Shown here: positions 1-8,323 of the stretch, one piece after another | How the letters are laid out: every line of letters begins with the position of its first letter | How positions within the stretch are numbered: position 1 is the first letter of the stretch | Source: Yinghuangia sp035454725 | GTDB taxonomy: Bacteria > Actinomycetota > Actinomycetes > Streptomycetales > Streptomycetaceae | DNA length: 64,000 nucleotides | Reading direction: 5' to 3' | Assembly (NCBI RefSeq): GCF_051388935.1 | Contig: NZ_JBPKBI010000005.1 | Coordinates: 186,001-250,000, forward strand | The notes under the pieces: model-generated | Seen by the model: only the letters and a program-made list of their open reading frames with translations | Databases searched by the model: none | Told to the model about the DNA's origin: nothing | Translations under genes and position numbers: made by a program

Positions 1-735
1 GTCGAAGGACACGCGCGTCGACCGGTAGAGGCTGTGCAGGGGCAGGACGAACAACGGCAGCAGCCACGGGTTCGCGTGGGCGACGACGGCGATCAGCGGC
101 GCGATGCCGATCAGCGCCCCGTTGGCGATGACACGCACGCGGAACTCCTCGCCGGCCAGTGTGGTGGTGGGTATGCCGCGCCAACTCGCGCGCAGCAGCC
201 ACGAGGAGCCCTGCGCGACGCCGACGAGGACGGTGCCTGCGAGGAGCACCGCGGGCAGTTCGGCGGCGGCGAGTTCCCGCACATCCTCCCGTTCGGGACG
301 CACGCCGCACAGGTGCAGCACGAAGTCTGCTGCCACGAACGCGAGGACGTAGTGGCCGGTGATGTAGACCAGGCGCCGCACGGTGTCGCGGCGCATGACC
401 CCGGAGATGAGGACCGGGACCACCAGGACGAGCGCGGCCAGGACCCAGCCGTGCACGAGGAGCAGGGCGTACGCGACCGCGACGGACGGGATGGCGCCGG
501 GCACGTACATCCCGCGCCGGGTGAGCCCGAGGTGGATGCCGTCGGCGACGACGAGGGCGAGCATGATCCACACGCCGGCCTCTCCGACGGGCACCGGCGA
601 ACTGCCGCCGGCCACGACGCGGGCGACGGCGGCGACCAGGACGAGGTTGCCGACGCCGCTGACGACGACGGCGTTCGCGACGAACCTGCCCGGGCGCGCG
701 ACGCGCGACAGATCCGTGCGTCCGAACCGTCGCAT
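1..735 (-). CDS. Multi-pass membrane protein, N-terminal part (runs off the window)
   Basis: An open frame of 245 codons begins at the ATG whose first base is 735, preceded by a GGGAGC ribosome binding site, and continues past base 1 without a stop. The visible part is a polytopic membrane domain: hydrophobic segments lie at about residues 20-42, 55-70, 80-112, 122-143, 160-178 and 205-235, separated by short arginine-rich turns, with no signal peptide. The catalytic part, if any, is outside the window. It sits directly downstream of ligA on the same strand. In S. coelicolor the gene in this place (SCO5495, cdgF) is, as I recall, a membrane GGDEF/EAL cyclic-di-GMP protein, so this may be its sensor domain. 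That assignment rests on gene order only. Confidence 0.7.
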   Translation of the reverse strand, partial: MRRFGRTDLSRVARPGRFVANAVVVSGVGNLVLVAAVARVVAGGSSPVPVGEAGVWIMLALVVADGIHLGLTRRGMYVPGAIPSVAVAYALLLVHGWVLAALVLVVPVLISGVMRRDTVRRLVYITGHYVLAFVAADFVLHLCGVRPEREDVRELAAAELPAVLLAGTVLVGVAQGSSWLLRASWRGIPTTTLAGEEFRVRVIANGALIGIAPLIAVVAHANPWLLPLFVLPLHSLYRSTRVSFD

Positions 736-1093
736 GCACAAGCTCCCTGCGGCTTTTCCCGGGCGGGGTCCCGGCCCGGCGGGCCGAACTGCCCGGCCGC
801 GGCAAGGGGTACGCGGGGCGTTCCGCGACCGGGCGGCAAGCCCGGCGCGAACCGGGTTCCCGATCAGGGTAGGACGCCGGGGGCGACCAGGGAGCCATAT
901 CCGCAAGATCGAATCGGAACGTCCGCTTCCGCGCTGTTTGCGGTACGGGATTTGCGGCGTTAAGCGACGAGCCGTACGCGATGCGGACACCGAACCGCGG
1001 TCATGGTTCGCATTCCCTTGCGACGCACGGCATTTGACGCAGCGTCATGTGACGGGAAGCCAACTTGCCCACGCGGTCGACCTGATGCGGAAC
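736..1093. other. Intergenic stretch without a recognised gene
   Basis: This stretch separates the start of the minus-strand membrane protein from the ligA terminator. Frames open on either strand have the character of shadows. It should hold the promoter of the membrane protein gene, but I cannot point to a clear -10/-35 pair. Confidence 0.5.
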
Positions 1094-1135
1094 GCCGGGC
1101 GCCACGCCGCTTCCGGCAGCGACGGGGCGCCCGGC
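1094..1135 (-). terminator. Putative ligA terminator hairpin
   Basis: A perfect 10-base inverted repeat (GCCGGGCGCC at 1094-1103 and its complement at 1126-1135) flanks a 22-base loop, 32 bases past the ligA stop codon. There is no U-tract, as is usual in streptomycetes. Confidence 0.5.
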
Positions 1136-1167
1136 ACGGGCAGCGGAACGGAACGCTTTCCGGTGCG

Positions 1168-3390
1168 CTACTCCGCGTCCTCCTCCGACTCCCCCTGCTC
1201 TCCCGCCTGCGCCGCCACCCACGCGCGCGCCGCGTCGGGGCCGTCCGCCAGCAGCACCGCGAAGCCCTCGTCGTCGAGGATCGGCACGCCAAGCGACACA
1301 GCCTTGTCGTACTTCGAGCCGGGATTGTCGCCGACGATGACGAAGTCGGTCTTCTTCGAAACCGACCCGGTCACCTTCGCTCCCTCCGCCTCCAACGCCT
1401 CCTTCGCACCGTCGCGCGTGAAGCCCGCGAGCGTTCCGGTGACCACGGTGGTGAGCCCGGTGAGCGTGCCCGGCGCCTTCTCCGCACCGCCCTCCTCGAC
1501 GAACCGGACCCCGGCGGCACGCCACTTCTCCACGATCTCGCGGTGCCAGTCCTCGGCGAACCACTCGACGACCGCCTGCGCGATGATCGGCCCGACCCCC
1601 TCGACCGCCGCGATCTCCTCGACACTCGCGTTGGCCAGCCGGTCCAGGTCGCGGAACTCGCCGGTGATCGCCCGCGCGGTCGTGTCGCTCACGTGCCGGA
1701 TCGACAGCGCGGTCAGAATGCGCCACAGCGGCTGCTGCTTGGCCTTCTCCAACCCGTCGAGCAGCACCTCGACGGTCTTCTTCGGCTCGCCCTTCTGGTT
1801 GGCGAAGAACGACACGACCTTCCGCTCGCCGGTCTCGTCGTCGACCTTCGGCATTCCGGTCTTCTGGTCGCGTACCAGCACCCTGATCGGCAGCAGTTGT
1901 TCAACCGTCAGCGCGAACAGGTCGCCTTCGTCGCGCAGCGGCGGCTCGGCGGGCTCCAAGGGCTGCGTGAGGGCGGTCGCCGCGACGTAGCCGAGCCCGT
2001 CGATGTCGAGCGCCTTGCGACCGGCCAGATGGAACAGACGTTCGCGGAGCTGCGCCGGACACGAACGCGCGTTCGGGCAGCGCACGTCGACGTCGCCCTC
2101 CTTCATCGGCCGCAGCTCGGTGCCGCATTCGGGGCAGTGCGTCGGCATCTCGAACTCGCGTTCGGTTCCGTCGCGCAGGTCGACAACCGGGCCGAGGACC
2201 TCAGGGATCACGTCGCCGGCCTTGCGCAGCACCACGGTGTCGCCGATCAGCACGCCCTTGGCCTTGACGACCTCCTGGTTGTGCAGCGTCGCGTATGCCA
2301 CCGTCGACCCGGCGACCTTGATCGGCTCCATCACGGCGTACGGCGTGACCCGCCCCGTGCGCCCGACGTTGACCTTGACGTCCAGGAGCTTGGTGTTGAC
2401 CTCCTGCGGCGGGTACTTGAACGCGATCGCCCAGCGCGGCGACTTCGACGTCGAGCCGAGCCGGCCCTGAAGTGGGATTTCATCGACCTTGACCACCACG
2501 CCGTCGATCTCGTGTTCGACGGAGTTGCGGTTCTCGCCGAAGTAGCGGATGAACTCCTTGACCTCGTCGGCGGTCGCGAAGACCTTGTTGTGCCGCGCGG
2601 TCGGCAGGCCCCATGCGTGCAACTTGTCGTACGCGTGCGACAGGCAGTCGATCTCGAAGCCGCGGCGGTCGCCGATGCCGTGCACGACCATGTGCAGCGG
2701 GCGCTGCGCGACCACGCGCGGGTCCTTCATGCGCGCCGAACCGGAAGCCGCGTTGCGTGGGTTCGCAAACGGTTTCTCACCGGCCTCGACCAAGCGCGCG
2801 TTGAGCTCGTCGAATTTCTCGATCGGGAAGAACACCTCGCCGCGGATTTCGACGCGCTCGGGGATGTCATGGCCCCCGTCGTCGCGCAGCTGGTGGGGGA
2901 TTTCACCGATCGTGCGGATGTTCGCCGTGATGTCCTCGCCGGTGCGCCCGTCGCCGCGCGTCAGCGCCCGCACGAGCTCGCCCTTCTCGTACAGCAGGTT
3001 GACGGCGAACCCGTCGACCTTCAATTCGCACAGGAAGTGGAAGGCGGCGCCCGCGAGTTCCCGGTGCAAGCGCTCGACCCACTCGTCCAGCTCCGCCTCG
3101 TTCATCGCATTGTCGAGGCTGAGCATGCGCTCCAAGTGGTCGACCTTGACCGCATCCTCGGCCGCCTCGCCGCCGACGGTCTGCGTCGGAGAGTCGGGCG
3201 TACGCAGCGCCGGGTACTTCTCCTCGATGCCCTCCAGCTCGCGCATGAGCTCGTCGAACTCGGCATCGCTGACGGTCGGCGCGGCCTTGACGTAGTACCG
3301 GAACCGGTGCTCTTCGAGCTCCTTGGCCAGGTCGACGGCCCGTTCGCGCACCTCGGCGGGAACGCCTTCGGCGCCTGTCAGATCAGCCAC
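1168..3390 (-). CDS. ligA: NAD-dependent DNA ligase LigA
   Basis: Seals nicks in duplex DNA during replication and repair, using NAD+ to adenylate an active-site lysine. The 740-residue protein has the full domain order: N-terminal NMN-binding helices with the RYYV segment (residues 31-34), the adenylation motif ELKVDGFAV with the nucleophile K124, the OB fold, a four-cysteine zinc finger (CPEC...CPNARSC), helix-hairpin-helix repeats (VEGVGPIIAQAV) and a C-terminal BRCT domain (TGLTTVVTGTL onwards). The GTG at 3390 is chosen because GGAGG lies 8 bases upstream and the family begins here; the frame stays open to 3477 but that extension (29 residues) is low-complexity and lacks a ribosome binding site. 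Length is typical for streptomycete LigA. It follows the MetE-like gene by 43 bases and is probably cotranscribed with it. Confidence 0.97.
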   Translation of the reverse strand: MADLTGAEGVPAEVRERAVDLAKELEEHRFRYYVKAAPTVSDAEFDELMRELEGIEEKYPALRTPDSPTQTVGGEAAEDAVKVDHLERMLSLDNAMNEAELDEWVERLHRELAGAAFHFLCELKVDGFAVNLLYEKGELVRALTRGDGRTGEDITANIRTIGEIPHQLRDDGGHDIPERVEIRGEVFFPIEKFDELNARLVEAGEKPFANPRNAASGSARMKDPRVVAQRPLHMVVHGIGDRRGFEIDCLSHAYDKLHAWGLPTARHNKVFATADEVKEFIRYFGENRNSVEHEIDGVVVKVDEIPLQGRLGSTSKSPRWAIAFKYPPQEVNTKLLDVKVNVGRTGRVTPYAVMEPIKVAGSTVAYATLHNQEVVKAKGVLIGDTVVLRKAGDVIPEVLGPVVDLRDGTEREFEMPTHCPECGTELRPMKEGDVDVRCPNARSCPAQLRERLFHLAGRKALDIDGLGYVAATALTQPLEPAEPPLRDEGDLFALTVEQLLPIRVLVRDQKTGMPKVDDETGERKVVSFFANQKGEPKKTVEVLLDGLEKAKQQPLWRILTALSIRHVSDTTARAITGEFRDLDRLANASVEEIAAVEGVGPIIAQAVVEWFAEDWHREIVEKWRAAGVRFVEEGGAEKAPGTLTGLTTVVTGTLAGFTRDGAKEALEAEGAKVTGSVSKKTDFVIVGDNPGSKYDKAVSLGVPILDDEGFAVLLADGPDAARAWVAAQAGEQGESEEDAE

Positions 3391-3433
3391 GTCGTCAGCC
3401 TCCAGAAATACCGGCGGTCCGGTGCCAAGTGGA

Positions 3434-4546
3434 TCAACTCTCGGGTGCCTCGTGCAGCACCCTGGCGGCCTCGACACTGTGCGCCAGCACCCGCCGCACC
3501 CAGGCGGGATCCGCTCCCGCCAGACCGCACGTGGGTGTCACGACCACGGCCTCGCCCAACTGCTCCGGGCGGAAGCCGAGCCTCCTCCACAACGTCTTGA
3601 CACCCCTGACCGTACCGGCCGGGTCCGACAGCGGTCGCGCGCCGGTGCCGGTGTTTCCCCTGGTCGCGGCGCGATTGGCCACCCGGTTGGACGGCGTCGG
3701 CGGAGGAAGCGACGGGACGACGCCGAAGAAGAACCCGAGTCCCGCCTCGACGGCCTCCCCGATCTCTTCCTCTTGGCGGTCGCGCAACGTCGAGAAATCC
3801 AGCGACACGGCCTTGGTCCCGGCCTCGCGCAGCAGCCCGACCGGCACCCCGGCCGCACAACTGTGCACGACCGCAGGCGCCCCGGCGGCGTCGATGACGG
3901 TACGCAGCGCCTCGCGCGCCACCGCCTTGTCCACCGCCCGCAGCTTCCCGAACCCGCTCGCCGTCGGAACCGACCCCGCCAGCACACCCGGCAGCGCCGG
4001 CTCGTCGAACTGCACGACCACGGTCGCACCGGGCACCCGCCGCCGTACCTCCGCGACATGGTTCCGCACGCCCTCAGCCAGCGACCCGGCGAGATCCCGG
4101 CAGGCTCCCGGATCCGCCAACGCCTTGTCCCCATGCGGTAGTTCGATCGTCGCCGCCAACGTCCAGGGCCCGGCGACCTGCACCTTCAACGGCCCGACGT
4201 ACCCCTGCGTGAACTCCTCCAGCGCGTCGAGATCCTCCCGCATCCACGCCACCGCACGCCGGTGATCCCGGCCGGGCCGATCCGCGAACCGCCACCCCGA
4301 CGGCTGCACGTCGGCATACAGATCCACCAGCAGGCCCGCGGAGCGCCCGGTCAGATCCGCCCCGACCCCCCGCCCCGGCAACTCCGGCAGATGCGGGAAC
4401 GCACCCAGCTCCCCCATCACGAGGCGCACGGCCTCCCGCACATCCTCCCCCGGCAACGACCCGATCCCGGTCGCACTGCCGACCGCCCAGGGGTAATCCG
4501 GCCCACTTGGGGTTTCGGCCAAAGACTCACTCACCGACTCGCTCAC
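3434..4546 (-). CDS. Cobalamin-independent methionine synthase (MetE C-terminal-like) family protein
   Basis: A 370-residue protein of the UROD/MetE-like superfamily. It contains only the catalytic, zinc-binding half of MetE: GIGSLPG near residue 28, FDEPALPG in the middle, HSCAAGVP and the C-terminal TPTCGLAGADP, which supply the histidine and cysteines that bind zinc in this family. MetE proper is about 750 residues with a duplicated N-terminal barrel, so this is the short actinobacterial form found next to ligA. The role is probably methyl transfer to a thiol; whether homocysteine is the real acceptor cannot be told from sequence. The ATG at 4546 lacks a strong ribosome binding site. Confidence 0.85.
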   Translation of the reverse strand: MSESVSESLAETPSGPDYPWAVGSATGIGSLPGEDVREAVRLVMGELGAFPHLPELPGRGVGADLTGRSAGLLVDLYADVQPSGWRFADRPGRDHRRAVAWMREDLDALEEFTQGYVGPLKVQVAGPWTLAATIELPHGDKALADPGACRDLAGSLAEGVRNHVAEVRRRVPGATVVVQFDEPALPGVLAGSVPTASGFGKLRAVDKAVAREALRTVIDAAGAPAVVHSCAAGVPVGLLREAGTKAVSLDFSTLRDRQEEEIGEAVEAGLGFFFGVVPSLPPPTPSNRVANRAATRGNTGTGARPLSDPAGTVRGVKTLWRRLGFRPEQLGEAVVVTPTCGLAGADPAWVRRVLAHSVEAARVLHEAPES

Positions 4547-4608
4547 GCCCCGAGCCTAGTGACCAGCCGAGGGCCCCGGACGTGCCGTTGCCGCGCCTCG
4601 CGTTGCCA

Positions 4609-5130
4609 TCAGGGGGCTGGTACGCCATCGCGGAGGTACAGGGAGCACTTCGACGTGAGGGCGGTCATAGCAGCGGTGAATCGTCGCCGCACGCGTTCGC
4701 CAAGTCGCGTGCGGGCCTCTTCCGGCTCAACGAACGCGACTTCGGCAAGTTCTTCGTCCCGTGGGTACAGCCGGTCGGCCTGGTCGCGGGACAGGACGCC
4801 GCCGTCGAAAATAAACGCAATCTGATCGTCCCACGGACCGTGCGGCGCCACCCAGTCCACCACCAGCAGTCCACGCAACGTGATTTCCAGCCCAAGCTCT
4901 TCAAGGAGTTCGCGCTCTACCGCCTCCTCGGGCGCCTCGTTCGCCTCCGCCATGCCTCCTGGCAGATCCCAATCCGGTTTGTAGTTCGGGTTCACGAGAA
5001 GTACGCGCCCAGCCGGATCACGCAGCAGGACATCAGCCGCAACGCGCTTACGGGCCTGCTTGGCGTTGCCTTCGGCCAGGTAAGCGTTCCAGGCGTCAGT
5101 GTCGCCGGGATCGGGGGCGGTGGGCCTCAT
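4609..5130 (-). CDS. Nudix hydrolase
   Basis: A 173-residue protein with a complete Nudix box: starting at the second glycine of LPGGMAEANEAPEE it fits GX5EX7REUXEEXGU, with RELLEELGL as the metal-binding helix. Such enzymes cleave nucleoside diphosphates linked to another moiety; the substrate cannot be predicted. Its ATG lies inside the stop of the upstream XRE regulator (overlap 5127-5130, ATGA), so the two are translationally coupled and the hydrolase probably serves whatever the regulator controls. Downstream, 62 bases separate it from the MetE-like gene. Confidence 0.9.
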   Translation of the reverse strand: MRPTAPDPGDTDAWNAYLAEGNAKQARKRVAADVLLRDPAGRVLLVNPNYKPDWDLPGGMAEANEAPEEAVERELLEELGLEITLRGLLVVDWVAPHGPWDDQIAFIFDGGVLSRDQADRLYPRDEELAEVAFVEPEEARTRLGERVRRRFTAAMTALTSKCSLYLRDGVPAP

Positions 5131-6389
5131 GCGGAGTTGCCTTTCGGAGATGGCGGGATCAGATCAGCCAAGAGAAGCATTCTGGCCCTGCGCGCATCGT
5201 CGAAGCGCACCAAGTACTCATGCACCGGTCGATACGCCTTGTGCCGCTCCAGCAGCCGACGCAACTCGTCGAGCTGCCGGACCACCCGAACAGACCCCAA
5301 GGTCGGACTCGTGCTCAAGAGCGCGTGTGCGACGTGCACCGCAGCATCCAACTCACCCCGGCGTACTTGAATGTCCACAAGGCTGATGCGGCTCAGCGCC
5401 AGTGAACGCGTCCGCACGATCTGCCGTAGGGCAACGGCCTGTTCGGCGTGCTGTAGGGCCTCATCGAGCCGTTCCAGGTCACGGAGGACCAGCGCAGACT
5501 CGCTCGCCAGGGCTGCGGCGTCGAACGGGCTCAGCCAGGGGTGTTCGGCATCCTTGCCGCCCTCCAAGTCCTGCCGTGCCGCTTCGAGCGTGCGGACGGC
5601 CGGGGCGTGCTGCTCGGCGGCGGCGAGGGCGCGAGCCCGCATCACGTGCAGCCGCGCGGCGAGCGCCGGAATTCGCGGTCCCCGCGTCACGAGGTCAAGG
5701 CCGGTGCACGCCCACTCCTCGGCCGCCGACGGGTCGCCGGTCTGAAGCGCGAGATGGCTGCTGCTCGCGGCGACATTGGCGGCCAGTGGAAGATCACCGG
5801 AGATATGCGCCAAAGGCAAAGCGCGTGCGAAGTGCCGTTCGGCGAGATCATCTTGTCCGGAGTCGTGCGCCATCCAACCGGCCATCTCCGTCAACGCCGC
5901 CGCTGCGGCGAACACCTGCCGCCCGCTCGCCGTGTCGACCAGTCGGGGCGCCACCCGGTCCGATAGATGCCGCACCACGGCCCCATATAGGCGGCCACCG
6001 CCCGTCTGCCGGTCTGCGTCGCGGAAGTGGTCCATTGCGGCGAGATCGTCACTGTCCGGCAGTGGATGGTCCGTTCGCTGCTCCGTCGCGGCGGTCGCAG
6101 GTTCCCATGACCGCCGGGCCAGACCCAGCAAGTGCCCCGGGATGTGGAAGGCGTCGGCGATCTGCTCAAACAAGGCCAGCTTCTCTACCCGGCTCTTGCC
6201 ATTCATGTAGTCGTAGAGCCGCCCCTGTGTGATGTCGACTGCGGAGGCGAGCCGCCGCGTACTCACACCCCGTCTGTTGAGCATGCGGAAAACGGCACCC
6301 ATGTCCCGCTCGGCCAGGGCGCGCAGCAAACGCTCATCCCCGCGCAGGCCGGAAATGACCATCCGCGGATCCGGTGACTGATGGCTCAT
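5127..6389 (-). CDS. XRE-family transcriptional regulator with TPR-like C-terminus
   Basis: A 420-residue cytoplasmic regulator. Residues about 30-75 form a Cro/CI-type helix-turn-helix (GVSTRRLASAVDITQGRLYDYMNGK), followed by about 300 residues of alanine-rich helical repeats of the tetratricopeptide type, a layout common in streptomycete regulators that may bind a peptide or partner. The ATG at 6389 has a GGGGGAG ribosome binding site. It diverges from the RiPP locus beginning at 6616, and a 23-bp palindrome lies 52 bases upstream of its start codon, a good place for autoregulation. The following Nudix gene overlaps its stop. Its link to the RiPP genes is an inference from position. Confidence 0.85.
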   Translation of the reverse strand: MSHQSPDPRMVISGLRGDERLLRALAERDMGAVFRMLNRRGVSTRRLASAVDITQGRLYDYMNGKSRVEKLALFEQIADAFHIPGHLLGLARRSWEPATAATEQRTDHPLPDSDDLAAMDHFRDADRQTGGGRLYGAVVRHLSDRVAPRLVDTASGRQVFAAAAALTEMAGWMAHDSGQDDLAERHFARALPLAHISGDLPLAANVAASSSHLALQTGDPSAAEEWACTGLDLVTRGPRIPALAARLHVMRARALAAAEQHAPAVRTLEAARQDLEGGKDAEHPWLSPFDAAALASESALVLRDLERLDEALQHAEQAVALRQIVRTRSLALSRISLVDIQVRRGELDAAVHVAHALLSTSPTLGSVRVVRQLDELRRLLERHKAYRPVHEYLVRFDDARRARMLLLADLIPPSPKGNSA

Positions 6390-6440
6390 CTACGACTCCC
6401 CCGAGTAGCAATGACGTGATGCTATGTCCAACGACTGTGC

Positions 6441-6463
6441 GGTGACTCCGTGTTGGAGTCACC
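6441..6463. promoter_or_regulatory. 23-bp palindrome, probable operator
   Basis: GGTGACTCC (6441-6449), five bases, then GGAGTCACC (6455-6463): a perfect 9-base inverted repeat. A third half-site GGAGTC follows at 6468-6473. It lies in the 226-base divergent spacer between the XRE regulator and the ATPase gene, where an autoregulatory dimer site would be expected. Confidence 0.55.
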
Positions 6464-6615
6464 TTCTGGAGTCTCCTCGCCAGGCCCCGGCGCCGTTGAC
6501 TGATCGCAGGCCACGAGGGATACGCCCGTAAACGTCTCCCTGTCGGCTGTCCCGCCCGCAGGTCTCTTCACCAGGGCATGCGGGCAGGGCTTCCCCCTCC
6601 GCCCCGACCAAGGCG

Positions 6616-7056
6616 ATGACGATGACCATGGCGACCACGCAGCAACCCAGACCGACAGAACACCCCGGTTACGCCGAGACGCTTCCCCGCAGGGCAGCGA
6701 CCGTACAGACGGCCCGCAGCCTGGTACGCGCTGCCGTAACCGCGTGGGGCATGGGCCACCTCGCCGCAGCAGCCGAGTTGGTGATGTCGGAACTCGTCAC
6801 CAATGCCGTGCTCCACGCTTCGGGCCCCTTGCTCCGGGTCATCGTGGAGCGCCCGGCCGACGACAGGGTGCTTATTGCGGTCGTCGACCGAGCACCCGAC
6901 CGCATGCCGCAACTCCGCACTCCTGACCTGGATGATGCCACCGGCCGCGGGCTGCTCCTGGTCAACGACGCCGCATACCAGTGGGGCTGCGACGTGCTCG
7001 GACCTCCCTTGCGGCCCTGGGGCAAGCGCGTGTGGGCAGAGTTCGACACCCACTGA
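6616..7056 (+). CDS. ATP-binding protein of the anti-sigma-factor (RsbW-like) family
   Basis: A 146-residue HATPase_c protein. The N box is visible as SELVTNAVLHA, and the G2 region as ATGRGLLLVNDAAYQWG; the G1 region is degenerate (VVDRAPDRMP), as in many streptomycete family members. Proteins of this type bind ATP and act as anti-sigma or regulatory partners; streptomycetes often carry them beside an XRE regulator, as here. The start is at the first ATG (6616), but in-frame ATGs at 6622 and 6628 are possible. It is the first gene on the plus strand before the precursor gene, 35 bases upstream, and is probably the regulatory member of the RiPP locus. Confidence 0.85.
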   Translation: MTMTMATTQQPRPTEHPGYAETLPRRAATVQTARSLVRAAVTAWGMGHLAAAAELVMSELVTNAVLHASGPLLRVIVERPADDRVLIAVVDRAPDRMPQLRTPDLDDATGRGLLLVNDAAYQWGCDVLGPPLRPWGKRVWAEFDTH

Positions 7057-7091
7057 CGCTGCATCACAAATGGATCAAAAGAGGAGAATTC

Positions 7092-7361
7092 GTGACATCA
7101 TTCACCAGTCCGGATCAGCGCACTCCCGTACGCCCGTGGGGCATCGGTCGTATGAGCCTGTACCCAAGCACCTATCAGCCTGGCTACAGCACCGCCGAGC
7201 TTGACCCCGCAACGCAGATCACCGTCTTCCGCGACGAACGCGGCGGCGTCGTTGAGATGGGCAAGCACGGCACCAGCAAGGGAACCGAGACCCACCCGCA
7301 GTCCACGAACCAGGACAGCCGCAACGACACCGACCACGACCAGGACAGCGAGCAGGACTGA
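7092..7361 (+). CDS. tgmA: ATP-grasp-modified RiPP precursor peptide
   Basis: An 89-residue peptide starting at the GTG at 7092, with GAGGAG five bases upstream. The leader carries the family hallmarks RPWGIGRM (residues 14-21), PGYS (30-33) and LDPATQITVF (37-46), followed by VVEMGKHGT (53-61). The last 30 residues form a hydrophilic core dense in hydroxyl side chains (T61, S62, T65, T67, S71, T72, S76, T80) and acids (E66, D75, D79, D81, D83, D85, E87, D89), the groups that ATP-grasp ligases join as ester cross-links. Its TGA shares a base with the ATG of the ligase gene (TGATG). No hydrophobic transmembrane or signal segment is present. The family is the TIGR04186-type ATP-grasp target. 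Confidence 0.88.
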   Translation: MTSFTSPDQRTPVRPWGIGRMSLYPSTYQPGYSTAELDPATQITVFRDERGGVVEMGKHGTSKGTETHPQSTNQDSRNDTDHDQDSEQD

Positions 7362-8323
7362 TGCTCGACCCCGGACCGGTCGCAGTCGTCACCGAAGTTG
7401 ACGACATCACGGCCGACATGGTGATCACCGAACTCAATGAGCGGGGCGTGCCCGTCGTACGGTTCGATCCGTCCGACGTTGGAGAACACCTATCGATCTC
7501 GGCCTGGTTCGGCGCCGGCGCCGCCTCACCCACGGGACACCTCCGTACCGCTTCCAGGGCCACCCCCCTGGAAGGGGTACGGGCGGTGTACTGGCGCCGC
7601 CCGACCTGGCCCCACTTCGAGGGGTTGAACGACGCCGACGCCCGGTACGCCGCAGCCCAGGTCCGTCATGGTCTCGGCGGCACCCTGTACGCGTTGCCGG
7701 ACTGCCGCTACGTGAACCATCCGCTGCGCAACCACGCGGCCGAACACAAACCCATGCAACTCGCCGTCGCCGAACGGTTCGGGTTCACAGTTCCGCCCAC
7801 GCTGATCTCCAACGACTTGGACGACATCCACGCGTTCATCACCGAACACGATCAGGTGATCCACAAAGCGCTCCGATGGACGCCGTACCGGAGGGCAGAC
7901 GGCGTGGGACTGACAACATGGACCGAGCCCGTCACTGTTGACGAGGTTGACGAAACCGTGAGCGTGGTCCCGCATTTGTTCCAGACTCGCGTGGACAAGG
8001 TGGCCGACCTTCGCGTCGTCATCGTCGGCAAGCAGGTATTTCCGGTCCGCATCGACTCGGGCCTGCTGGACTGGCGCGCCGACTATGAAGCCCTCACGTA
8101 CCAAATCACCACGTTGCCCGACGACATGGGCCGGGCTCTGATCGCCTACCTGGACCACTTCTGCCTCGCATCAGGCAGTTTCGATCTTGCTCTTGACCGT
8201 GACGGGGGCATCCACTGGCTGGAGCTGAACCCGAACGGCCAATGGGGGTGGCTCGAAGACAAGACCGGTCTACCGATCAGCGCCGCGTTTGCCGACATCT
8301 TGCAGCAAGGAGTCACACCGTGA
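7361..8323 (+). CDS. tgmB: ATP-grasp ribosomal peptide maturase
   Basis: A 320-residue ligase of the MvdD/MvdC-like ATP-grasp class expected to form ester or amide cross-links between acidic and hydroxyl or lysine side chains of the adjacent precursor, at the cost of ATP. The ATP-grasp signatures are HKALRWTPY (nucleotide-binding lysine region), ADLRVVIVGKQVFPVRID and the metal-binding ELNPNGQWGWLE near the C-terminus. The N-terminal pre-ATP-grasp domain contains the YWRRPTWPHF element usual in this subfamily. It overlaps the precursor stop by one base and the methyltransferase start by four (GTGA), so the three are one translational unit. Confidence 0.93.
   Translation: MLDPGPVAVVTEVDDITADMVITELNERGVPVVRFDPSDVGEHLSISAWFGAGAASPTGHLRTASRATPLEGVRAVYWRRPTWPHFEGLNDADARYAAAQVRHGLGGTLYALPDCRYVNHPLRNHAAEHKPMQLAVAERFGFTVPPTLISNDLDDIHAFITEHDQVIHKALRWTPYRRADGVGLTTWTEPVTVDEVDETVSVVPHLFQTRVDKVADLRVVIVGKQVFPVRIDSGLLDWRADYEALTYQITTLPDDMGRALIAYLDHFCLASGSFDLALDRDGGIHWLELNPNGQWGWLEDKTGLPISAAFADILQQGVTP

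Noticed and set aside
3391..3477. 29-residue N-terminal extension of LigA
   Set aside because: A GTG with GGAGG at the expected place exists at 3390, and the extension has no ribosome binding site.
34..3600. Large plus-strand frames opposite the membrane protein and ligA (309, 535 and 865 codons)
   Set aside because: They are antisense shadows created by high GC: composition is Arg/Ala/Pro-biased, no domain is visible and the opposite strand holds clear genes.
6568..7067. Minus-strand frames opposite the ATPase gene
   Set aside because: The plus-strand protein has recognisable HATPase motifs and the opposite frames have none.
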